Below are positions 1 through 6,237 of a stretch of DNA of 10,535 nt, piece after piece. A program made the translations under genes and the position numbers. Numbering within the stretch: the first letter of the stretch is position 1; every line of letters begins with the position of its first letter. Origin of the DNA: a bacterium (lineage in GTDB: Bacteria > Caldisericota > Caldisericia > B22-G15); contig JAAYUH010000065.1 in the NCBI GenBank assembly GCA_012517755.1, positions 1 through 10,535 of the forward strand, read 5' to 3'. The notes beneath the pieces were generated by a model. It saw nothing but the letters and a program-made list of their open reading frames with translations, was not told the origin of the DNA and made no database searches.

Positions 1-199
1 CTGTTTTTCCATTTTTTATTTCAGCATTTTTTTGTAGCCAATTTTGTAAATTGTTTGGGCAAATATTTAACGTTTTTGGGTCAATATCTATAAAAACAGG
101 AGATAAGATTTTATAACCTTCAATCTCTTTGAATCTCAGTTCAAGAGAAACATTTTTTTTAAGTCCTGTTTCTCTTTTTAAATCTCTTACACTAATCAC
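1..199 (-). CDS. yceD: Probable YceD/DUF177 family protein, N-terminal part (runs off the left edge)
   Basis: Reading from a GTG at 199 down to base 1 gives 66 codons with no stop, beginning (M)ISVRDLKRETGLKKNVSLE and continuing through an IEGYKILSPV segment. The ISVRDL opening and the 'EGYKIL-SPV' segment resemble the N-terminus of DUF177 (YceD) proteins, small proteins of uncertain role normally encoded just before rpmF (ribosomal protein L32) and implicated in 23S rRNA or ribosome-related functions. The conserved Cys-x-x-Cys region would lie beyond the edge and cannot be checked. The GTG start overlaps the upstream gene's stop by 8 bases and has a GGAGG nine bases upstream. Position after coaD and a coiled-coil gene is the usual yceD position. 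From about residue 40 the sequence (IDIDPKTLNICPNNLQNW) is not typical of the family, so the family call is moderate although the reading frame itself is secure. Confidence 0.62.
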   Translation of the reverse strand, partial: MISVRDLKRETGLKKNVSLELRFKEIEGYKILSPVFIDIDPKTLNICPNNLQNWLQKNAEIKNGKT

Positions 200-647
200 T
201 ATTTTTATCCTCCATTAAATTGTTAATTCCCTCTTCTATTATCTTTCTTGCTCTTATTAAATAGTCATCAATTTTTGACAATAGATCTCTTACAAAATCT
301 TCACCCTCTTTTTTTATTTTTTCTGCTTCTTCTTGAGCTTCTTTTATAATCTCATCAGCTTTTTCTTTTGCCTCAACAACTATTTCTGATTCTAATATCA
401 TTTTTTTCTTATCATCTTCAACATCTTCTATTATTTTCTTTGCTCTTTCTCTTGCTTCTGTAATTATTTCTTCTTTCTCTTTTAAAACATTTTTTGCTTT
501 CTCAAATTCAACAGGGAAGTTTTTTTCAATCTCTTCTATAAGTGAAATTAATTTTTTTTCGTCAACCATAACCATATTTGAAAAAGGAACTGGTTTTCCT
601 TTTTCAATTAAATTTTTTAAATTGTTTAATAGTCCTAAGATGTTCAT
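192..647 (-). CDS. Coiled-coil protein of the coaD-yceD neighbourhood (clostridial 'ATPase'-labelled / SepIVA-like position)
   Basis: This 151-residue, highly charged protein has no signal peptide or membrane segment. Residues 1-45 form a distinct N-terminal piece (ILGLLNNLKNLIEKGKPVP, then a VMVDEKKL segment and NFPVEFEKA). Residues about 46-140 are a nearly continuous Glu/Lys/Ile/Ala-rich coiled coil with recurrent 'EAxExAxxII' units. The head segment and coiled coil resemble the short proteins found between coaD and yceD in Clostridia, often mislabelled 'ATPase' because of superficial similarity to ATP synthase subunit b; there is no Walker motif here. In mycobacteria the DivIVA-like division protein SepIVA is encoded in a comparable neighbourhood, so a scaffold role is possible but is only inference. 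The ATG overlaps the coaD stop (ATGA) and is preceded by GAGGGG. The gene ends TAG, overlapping the next gene by 8 bases. Confidence 0.85.
   Translation of the reverse strand: MNILGLLNNLKNLIEKGKPVPFSNMVMVDEKKLISLIEEIEKNFPVEFEKAKNVLKEKEEIITEARERAKKIIEDVEDDKKKMILESEIVVEAKEKADEIIKEAQEEAEKIKKEGEDFVRDLLSKIDDYLIRARKIIEEGINNLMEDKNSD
209..213 (-). promoter_or_regulatory. Ribosome binding site deciding the GTG start of yceD
   Basis: GGAGG on the minus strand lies nine bases before the GTG at 197-199, inside the last codons of the upstream coiled-coil gene. No ATG follows at suitable spacing, so this site supports the non-ATG start. Confidence 0.7.
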
Positions 648-1135
648 CTCACCCCTCTATTTTTTATGAATTTTTCAACTTCAGGTGGCACAAATTTACT
701 TATGTCACCATTGTTTGATATTAGCTCTCTCACTAAACTCGATGAGAGAAGTATATATTTAATATCACTTATTATGTATATTGTTTCGATTTTAGGATAG
801 AGTACTCTATTAAGAGATGACATCTGAAATTCATAATCAAAATCTGATGTTATTCTCAAACCTCTTATAACAATTCTCATTTTTTTCTTTTTTAAATAAT
901 CAACTAAAAGTCCTGGAAGATTCTCAACAGAAACTTTTTCTATATCCTTTGTCATCTCTTTTACCATTTCAAATCTTTCATCTTTTGAGAACATATAATT
1001 TTTATTTTTATTATCAGATATCAGGACAATAATTTTATCAAAAATTTCCAATGATCTATTTATAACATCAAGATGACCAAATGTCGGAGGGTCAAAACTT
1101 CCAGGATAAACTGCTATTTTTTCCTTTTTTCTCAA
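644..1135 (-). CDS. coaD: Phosphopantetheine adenylyltransferase
   Basis: CoaD transfers AMP from ATP to 4'-phosphopantetheine to give dephospho-CoA, the penultimate step of cytoplasmic coenzyme A synthesis. The 163-residue product has the usual family length. The nucleotidyltransferase signature PGSFDPPTFGHLDVI is at residues 11-25, with the catalytic-site histidine H21 of the xxGH motif. The RGLR motif is at 91-94, EFQMSSLNRVL at 102-112, and the C-terminal SSSLVREL (131-138) is followed by a Gly-Asp...VPPEV segment, all matching bacterial CoaD. The start is a TTG whose first two bases precede the rsmD stop (TTGA overlap); a strong GGAGG five bases upstream supports it, and no in-frame ATG occurs before the signature motif. 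A 7-bp inverted repeat (726-732 with 743-749) lies in the C-terminal coding region. Co-location with rsmD upstream and yceD downstream is common in Firmicutes. Confidence 0.97.
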   Translation of the reverse strand: MRKKEKIAVYPGSFDPPTFGHLDVINRSLEIFDKIIVLISDNKNKNYMFSKDERFEMVKEMTKDIEKVSVENLPGLLVDYLKKKKMRIVIRGLRITSDFDYEFQMSSLNRVLYPKIETIYIISDIKYILLSSSLVRELISNNGDISKFVPPEVEKFIKNRGVR

Positions 1136-1671
1136 ATTCTCCTCCTCAAAAAATCTATTACTGTATCACCAATTTGTAAACTCTTATATATTTCAAAATT
1201 ATCACTAACTCTTTCTCTTTTAGAGTGTTCATATAATATTATTGTTTCTTCTTTTATAATATTACTTAAGTTAAGAATTTCAAGTGTTTTCTCACCTAAA
1301 TCAAACTCGTATGGAGGATCAAGAAAGATAAAATCTCCTTTAATATACTCTTTTGTTTTTAAAAATCTAATTACATCCATTCTAAAAATTTTTGCTCTGT
1401 CTGAGAGTTTTAAATTTTTAAGATTTTCATTAATTGTTCTTATTGAAAAAATATTTTTATCTACAAAAATTGAAATTTTTGCTTTATTTGATAATGCTTC
1501 AATTCCTACAGCTCCTGAACCTGCATATAAATCATAAAAAATTTTTCCCTCTATTTCACCTCTTAAAGAATTAAATAGTGACTCTCTTACCTTATCAAGA
1601 GTTTCCCTTACTCTCTTATCCTTCACTTCAAAAATTTTTCTTCCTTTTAATTCACCTGAAGTTACTCTCAT
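1132..1671 (-). CDS. rsmD: 16S rRNA (guanine(966)-N2)-methyltransferase
   Basis: RsmD methylates N2 of G966 (E. coli numbering) of 16S rRNA in the small subunit, using S-adenosylmethionine. The 179-residue length is normal. It opens with MRVTSGELKGRKI, close to the family's MRVISGxxKGRKL, then has KVRESLFNSL (27-36). The SAM-binding motif I FYDLYAGSGAVGIEAL is at 45-60, an acidic residue D71 ends the second strand, and the catalytic motif IV FIFLDPPY is at 114-121. The protein ends in LRRRI. The ATG overlaps the recG stop (ATGA). No Shine-Dalgarno sequence is visible before it: the start lies at the edge of a 10-base palindrome (1671-1680), so expression probably depends on ribosomes finishing recG. 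The family signature at the very N-terminus makes an alternative start unlikely. Confidence 0.96.
   Translation of the reverse strand: MRVTSGELKGRKIFEVKDKRVRETLDKVRESLFNSLRGEIEGKIFYDLYAGSGAVGIEALSNKAKISIFVDKNIFSIRTINENLKNLKLSDRAKIFRMDVIRFLKTKEYIKGDFIFLDPPYEFDLGEKTLEILNLSNIIKEETIILYEHSKRERVSDNFEIYKSLQIGDTVIDFLRRRI
1141..1145 (-). promoter_or_regulatory. Ribosome binding site deciding the TTG start of coaD
   Basis: GGAGG, within GAGGAGGAG on the minus strand, sits five bases before the TTG at 1133-1135. It is built from the consecutive arginine codons (AGG AGG AGA) near the end of rsmD, so the upstream protein's C-terminus doubles as the initiation signal. Confidence 0.8.
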
Positions 1672-3953
1672 GATATATCAAGATATTTAAAATCTTTAAA
1701 TTTTAAAGAGAGCTCTTTTACTAAAAATGGATAATTTAAAATTGAATTTGTCTTAAGAAAATCGCTAACATCTTCTTTTACTGTATCTAATAACTTTACA
1801 TCTTCTTCTTTGAGTAGATTTACAATTTTGAAATCTGAAAATCCATGTTGTCTCTCACCACCGAGTTCTCCTGTTCCTCTTAATTTTAAATCCCATTCAG
1901 AAACTTCAAATCCAGAATTTGTTCTCTCAAGAACTCTCAATCTTCTTAAAGCATCCTTATCATAATTTGATAAAAGTAAAAGACAAAAGGATTCTTTTTC
2001 TCCTCTTCCAACTCTCCCTCTTAATTGATGAAGAGTAAGCAAACCAAATCTGTTTGCATCTTCAATTAGAATAACCGTTGCCTCAGGAATATCTATGCCA
2101 ACTTCAACAACACTTGTTGATATAAGAATCTGGGTATCATCTTCTCTAAATTGTTTTATTATTCTCTCTTTTTCTTCTCCTTTCATTCTTCCATGAAGAA
2201 AATCAATTTTTGTATCTTTATATCTCTCTTTAAACTCCTCATATTTTTTCTTAATAGATGCAACCTCCATTTTTTCATTTTCTTCAATGAAAGGGCATAC
2301 AACATATATTTTTTCTTTTTCATTCAACTTTTTTCTTATAAAATCATATGCTCTTTCTTTCTCTTCATTAGTAAAAATGATTGTTTTAACTGGTTTTCTT
2401 CCTGGTGGAAGTTCATCTATCATTGAAATATCAAGATCACCATAAAGGGTCAAAGCAAGAGTTCTTGGGATTGGAGTTGCTGATAAAACAAGAGTATGAG
2501 GAACTTCACCCTTTTTAACCAAACTTGCTCTTTGTAAAACTCCAAATCTATGCTGTTCATCAACTATTGCAAGGGTTAAATTATTAAATTGTACATCTTC
2601 TTCAATTAAAGCATGTGTTCCAACAATAACATCAATGTCTCCATTCGACAACCTTTTCTTTATCTCATCTTTATTTTTTGTACTTCCAGTTAAAAGTTCA
2701 ACATTGATATTAAAAGGAGATAAGAATTTTTTTAAACTATTGTATGTTTGTATAGCAAGAATTTCTGTAGGCGACATCATTACTCCTTGAGTTTTGTTTA
2801 ATGAACTGAGATAGAGTGCATAGGCGCATACAATAGTTTTTCCACTACCGACCTCTCCATGAAGTAACCTATTCATAACTTTTCCACTCATTAAATCTTC
2901 TTCAATCTCTTTTATAACCTTTACCTGAGCATCTGTTAAATTAAAAGGAAGCGATTTTATAAATTTTTCCTTATAATCTGGAAGAATTTCATATTTATAG
3001 CCATTCTTCTCTTTAGTCTTAACTCTTCTTAAAAAAAGAAATAGTTGAAAAAGAAATAGTTCTTCATATTTTAATCTATTTTGACTGACCGTCAAGTTGT
3101 GATTTGAGGTAGGGAAATGGATGTTTTCAATTGAAAAAATTAGCGATGGTAGTTCTCTTTTTTTTATAATCTCTTTAGGCAAAGGATCAATAAGAAAATT
3201 TTTTGTTAATTTTATAGATTCTCTTACATAGTTTGAAATCATTTTTGATGATAATCCACTTGTTTGAGGATATATACTCATAATTTTCTCTTCTCTATCT
3301 TCTTTAAATCCATAAATCTCTTCAAAATCAGGATTTTCTATCTGCCATTCTCCAAAGTTGTAGTTTATTACTCCCATTAAGAGGAATTTTTTACCCTTTT
3401 TGAAAAACTTTTCAAGATATAGTTGATTAAACCAAATTCCAAAAATAACACCACTTCCATCAAAAAATTTTACCTTTAAAATATTTAATCCCTTTCTTAT
3501 TAACTTTTTCTCAACACTTAAAACTTCACCCTGAATTTGAGCATATTCTCCCCTTTTTACACTTGATATCTTTGAAAGTTTTCCAAAATCAATATATTTT
3601 CTCGGAAAAAAATAGATTAAATCATAACTTGTGTTTATTCCCAATCTTTTTAGAGCTTCTTTTCTTTTTTCTCCAACACCAGGAATTTTTTCAATATCAA
3701 CCTCTCTTAGTTTTATTACAGAGTTCAATATTTCATCTAAAATATCATGATGTATTTTTTTTCTGTTTTCTTCGTTTTCATGTTCATATCTTTCAATAAG
3801 TTTTTTAATCTTATTGGTATCAACATTGTAAACTTCAAGATTTGTTAAATTAGATAAAACAAATTTAGAAAAACCACCAACTACAGATTTATTATCAAAA
3901 TTCCTTTTTCTCTCTAAGACGAAAGGTGAAATTATTTTTTCTAACCCTTCCAC
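1668..3953 (-). CDS. recG: ATP-dependent DNA helicase RecG
   Basis: RecG is a superfamily 2 double-stranded DNA translocase that remodels stalled replication forks and Holliday junctions. The product has 761 residues, longer than E. coli RecG (693) because of an N-terminal extension of about 85 residues before the IPGVGEKRKEALKRLGI helix-hairpin-helix-like segment (90-106); a comparable extension is known in Thermotoga RecG. The OB-fold wedge domain spans roughly 130-230. Helicase motifs are Walker A HGEVGSGKT (365-373), DEQH (465-468), SATPIPRTLALTLYGDLDIS (491-510), STSVVEVGIDIPEA (612-625) and QLRGRVGR (643-650), and the TRG region with LKLRGTGELGGERQHG (689-704) completes the translocase. 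In most RecG proteins Walker A reads GDVGSGKT; here D is E, a conservative change. The GTG start overlaps dprA by 13 bases and has GAGG five bases upstream. The stop overlaps rsmD (ATGA). Confidence 0.97.
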   Translation of the reverse strand: MEGLEKIISPFVLERKRNFDNKSVVGGFSKFVLSNLTNLEVYNVDTNKIKKLIERYEHENEENRKKIHHDILDEILNSVIKLREVDIEKIPGVGEKRKEALKRLGINTSYDLIYFFPRKYIDFGKLSKISSVKRGEYAQIQGEVLSVEKKLIRKGLNILKVKFFDGSGVIFGIWFNQLYLEKFFKKGKKFLLMGVINYNFGEWQIENPDFEEIYGFKEDREEKIMSIYPQTSGLSSKMISNYVRESIKLTKNFLIDPLPKEIIKKRELPSLIFSIENIHFPTSNHNLTVSQNRLKYEELFLFQLFLFLRRVKTKEKNGYKYEILPDYKEKFIKSLPFNLTDAQVKVIKEIEEDLMSGKVMNRLLHGEVGSGKTIVCAYALYLSSLNKTQGVMMSPTEILAIQTYNSLKKFLSPFNINVELLTGSTKNKDEIKKRLSNGDIDVIVGTHALIEEDVQFNNLTLAIVDEQHRFGVLQRASLVKKGEVPHTLVLSATPIPRTLALTLYGDLDISMIDELPPGRKPVKTIIFTNEEKERAYDFIRKKLNEKEKIYVVCPFIEENEKMEVASIKKKYEEFKERYKDTKIDFLHGRMKGEEKERIIKQFREDDTQILISTSVVEVGIDIPEATVILIEDANRFGLLTLHQLRGRVGRGEKESFCLLLLSNYDKDALRRLRVLERTNSGFEVSEWDLKLRGTGELGGERQHGFSDFKIVNLLKEEDVKLLDTVKEDVSDFLKTNSILNYPFLVKELSLKFKDFKYLDIS

Positions 3954-4960
3954 TTTTTCCTCATATAGTAATTGCCTGGGAAACTCTCTATATAACCTTT
4001 ACTTTCAAGAGAAATAAGAATAGGTAAATTATTACTTGAATTTAAAAAATCATCTATATATGTAACTACATATGGAATTTTTTCTAAAAGCTCCTCTTCC
4101 TCTTTTGTTAGTTCAGGAAGATTTTTCTTCATCGTCTTTATATTAAGAAATTCAAGTAAATCTTCATAAGATGTTAAAATTGTCCCTCCATCCCTTATTA
4201 TTTTATGACATCCAACTGATAGCTCACTATTTATAGGACCTGGTACACAAAAAACTTCTCTTCCAAAATCTATTGCAAAATCTACAGTTATAAGAGCACC
4301 ACTTTTTTCAGGGGCTTCAACAAGAACAACAGCCTTTGATAGTCCTGCAATTATTCTGTTTCTTTCTGGAAATTGAAAATCCCTTGGCTCATCATCAGGG
4401 AAATATTCTGAAATTACTGCTCCTCTCTCTTCAATTTTTTTTGATAGATTTATATTACTTTTTGGATAGATTTTATTTAAACCACCACCAAGAACTGCAT
4501 ATGTTTTCCCACAACCTTTTAAAGCACCAATGTGAGCAGATGAATCAATTCCATAAGCAAGTCCACTTACTACTATAACACCACTATTTGAAAGAAGTTC
4601 AGCTATCTCCTCAGCGACCTTTTTTCCATAACTACTACATCTTCTTGTCCCAACAACTGATATTTTTGGACTATCATAATCAATTTCACCTTTATAAAAA
4701 AGTGCAATAGGTGGATCTGGTATTGATTTAAGCTCTTCTGGGAAATTTTTGTTTAAGAAAGAGATAAATTTTATTCCACTTTTTTCAAAACTTTCGATCT
4801 CTTTTTTTTCTTCTGAAAAATTAAAATTATCAAAAAGAGAGAAAATCAAACCGTTATTTATTGCTTCCCATTTTTTTCTTCTTGTTAAATTTTTTTTTAA
4901 AATTTTTAATGTTACCTCTTTTTCACCATACTTTTCAAATAATTCATTAAAGTTATCCAT
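3941..4960 (-). CDS. dprA: DNA-processing protein DprA (Smf)
   Basis: DprA binds incoming single-stranded DNA during natural transformation and loads RecA on it; many bacteria not known to be competent also carry it. The 339-residue product has the standard layout: a helical N-terminal part (1-75), a Rossmann-like DprA domain (about 76-275) and a C-terminal winged-helix-like domain (about 282-339). Diagnostic motifs are DPPIALFYKG (82-91), VVGTRRCSSYG (102-112), VSGLAYGIDSSAHIGAL (131-147), FPERNRIIAGLSKAVVLVEA (197-216), GALITVDFAIDFGREVFCVPG (221-241, with its conserved GREVFxVPG) and an IIRDGG turn (254-259). The last element normally reads G-x-N-x-LI-x-x-GA; here it is GCHKIIRDGG, with His for Asn. 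The ATG has AAGGAG nine bases upstream in the 41-base spacer after miaB. The gene ends TAG and overlaps recG by 13 bases. An A9 tract lies near the 5' end (4890-4898). Confidence 0.96.
   Translation of the reverse strand: MDNFNELFEKYGEKEVTLKILKKNLTRRKKWEAINNGLIFSLFDNFNFSEEKKEIESFEKSGIKFISFLNKNFPEELKSIPDPPIALFYKGEIDYDSPKISVVGTRRCSSYGKKVAEEIAELLSNSGVIVVSGLAYGIDSSAHIGALKGCGKTYAVLGGGLNKIYPKSNINLSKKIEERGAVISEYFPDDEPRDFQFPERNRIIAGLSKAVVLVEAPEKSGALITVDFAIDFGREVFCVPGPINSELSVGCHKIIRDGGTILTSYEDLLEFLNIKTMKKNLPELTKEEEELLEKIPYVVTYIDDFLNSSNNLPILISLESKGYIESFPGNYYMRKKWKG
3959..3962 (-). promoter_or_regulatory. Ribosome binding site supporting the GTG start of recG
   Basis: GAGG on the minus strand, within ATGAGGAAAAA, lies five bases before the GTG at 3951-3953 and inside the 3' end of dprA. 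It favours this start over a later one inside the N-terminal extension. Confidence 0.6.
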
Positions 4961-5001
4961 TAAAAATTTCTCCTTATGTTAGTTTGGTGTCAAACACCTT
5001 A
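4961..5001 (-). other. miaB-dprA spacer with two mutually exclusive small hairpins
   Basis: This is the only non-coding junction in the window. On the minus strand it holds GGTGT-TTG-ACACC (5-bp stem; 4986-4998) overlapping GTTTG-ACAC-CAAAC (5-bp stem; 4982-4995); the two share bases and cannot form together. No T-run follows, so this does not look like an intrinsic terminator. The sequence TTGACA (a -35-like hexamer) occurs within it, but I find no convincing -10 hexamer 16-18 bases downstream. The stems are short and may be chance. Confidence 0.4.
4970..4975 (-). promoter_or_regulatory. Ribosome binding site of dprA
   Basis: AAGGAG on the minus strand, nine bases before the dprA ATG. It is the only gene start in the window lying downstream of a true spacer, so dprA does not need coupling to the gene before it. 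Confidence 0.75.
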
Positions 5002-6237
5002 TTAACATTTTTTTCCAAAAAGTTCTCTTATATTTACCCTATCTATCTCGACTTTTACAATTTTTCCAATATCATCATCAGTAACATCTTCAACTATAAC
5101 AACTCTACCGCCCTTTTCTTTTCCAATTCCACTACCTCCTTTTATGTTCTCTATCAAAACATCAACCTCTTTTCCAATATATTCACCATATCTTTTTAAT
5201 GTTATATCATCTTGAATTTTAATTAAATAATTTATTCTCCTGAGCTTCTCACTATGTGGAACTTCATCTTCATATTGATAACCTTTTGTTAATGGTCTTT
5301 TAGAATATATAAAAACAAACGATCTATCAAACTCTATTTTTTTAATTAAATCGACTGTTTCTAAGAAATCACTCTCATCTTCACCTGGAAATCCAACAAG
5401 AATATCTGTTGTTACTGATGCAAAGGGAAATTCCTCTCTTATTTTATTAATAATTTCAAAATATATCTCTTTTGTATAACCTCTTCTCATAAGAGATAAA
5501 ACTTTATTTGATCCACTTTGAACTGGAAGATGAAAAAATTGAAGAAGATTTGGAATATCTTTAAATTCAGAAATCCATTTGAGTTTAAAATTTTTAGGAT
5601 GTGATGTTAAAAATGATATCCTCTGAAAAGGAGTTTTAGATACCTCTTTTAAAAGAACCATAAAGCCATCGTCTATTTTAAGATCTTTTCCATAATCATT
5701 TACATTTTGACCTAAAAGAATTATCTCTTTAGCTCCTTCATCATAAATTTCTTCTGCTTCTTTTATAATATCTTCTAAATTTTTACTTTTTTCTCTTCCT
5801 CTTGCAAATGGGACAATACAATAAGAGCAGAAATGGTCACAACCAAAAATAACTGGAAGATATCTTGAAACACTACCTATTTTTGTCTTATATACATCTC
5901 CCTCTATCAATTTTCCAATATTTTCTAAATCACTCTCTTTATCAAATAATCCAACTAAATAAGGTTTGAATTTTTTATTTATTTCCTCTTTTTCAACTTC
6001 ACTAAGACAACCAATAACAATTAATTTAGCATCCTCTTTTTTAATTTTATCTACTTTTCCAAGATAAGAAATTATCTTTTGTTTAACCTTCTCTCTTACA
6101 GCACAGGTATTTATAATAATATAATCTGCGTCTTCAAGTCTGCTCTCCATTCCTTTTGAATTAAGAATAGATTTTAAATAAGATGAAGTGTAAACATTCA
6201 TCTGGCAACCAAAAGTTTTAATGTAGTATTTTATCAC
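5002..6237 (-). CDS. miaB: tRNA-2-methylthio-N6-dimethylallyladenosine synthase MiaB
   Basis: MiaB is a radical-SAM methylthiotransferase that converts i6A37 to ms2i6A37 in tRNAs reading UNN codons. In the N-terminal UPF0004 domain the auxiliary iron-sulfur cluster ligands are C11 (FGCQMN), C45 (NTCAVRE) and C77 (IGCLSE). The radical-SAM cluster ligands are C133, C137 and C140 in GCDHFCSYCIVPFARGREKS (132-151). LLGQNVNDYG (174-183), SHPKNF (212-217), LPVQSGSNKVL (237-247) and TTDILVGFPGE (276-286) are MiaB-type rather than RimO- or MtaB-type. A TRAM-like RNA-binding region occupies about 345-405. At 411 residues it is a little shorter than common MiaB proteins (about 430-470), mainly by trimming between C77 and C133. 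The GTG start overlaps the preceding stop (GTGA); the upstream sequence AGAAGA is a poor ribosome site, so coupling is likely. It ends TAA. Confidence 0.95.
   Translation of the reverse strand: MIKYYIKTFGCQMNVYTSSYLKSILNSKGMESRLEDADYIIINTCAVREKVKQKIISYLGKVDKIKKEDAKLIVIGCLSEVEKEEINKKFKPYLVGLFDKESDLENIGKLIEGDVYKTKIGSVSRYLPVIFGCDHFCSYCIVPFARGREKSKNLEDIIKEAEEIYDEGAKEIILLGQNVNDYGKDLKIDDGFMVLLKEVSKTPFQRISFLTSHPKNFKLKWISEFKDIPNLLQFFHLPVQSGSNKVLSLMRRGYTKEIYFEIINKIREEFPFASVTTDILVGFPGEDESDFLETVDLIKKIEFDRSFVFIYSKRPLTKGYQYEDEVPHSEKLRRINYLIKIQDDITLKRYGEYIGKEVDVLIENIKGGSGIGKEKGGRVVIVEDVTDDDIGKIVKVEIDRVNIRELFGKKC

Noticed and set aside
726..749. Inverted repeat TCTCTCA...TGAGAGA in coaD
   Set aside because: The 7-bp stem has a 10-base loop and coincides with codons for the conserved SSSLVREL motif. 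I see no reason beyond chance, although it is mentioned in the coaD entry.
1073..1537. Plus-strand open frame of 154 codons opposite rsmD
   Set aside because: It lies wholly antisense to a clear rsmD/coaD coding region, has Leu/Ser/Ile-rich shadow composition and no family motif or ribosome site. The other plus-strand frames (for example 2151-2426, 3563-3799, 4336-4578, 9418-9606) are rejected for the same reason.
4983..4998. TTGACA in the miaB-dprA spacer as a promoter
   Set aside because: At 16-18 bases downstream the sequence is GGAGAAAT-like, with no recognisable TATAAT. It is noted within the spacer feature but not called a promoter.
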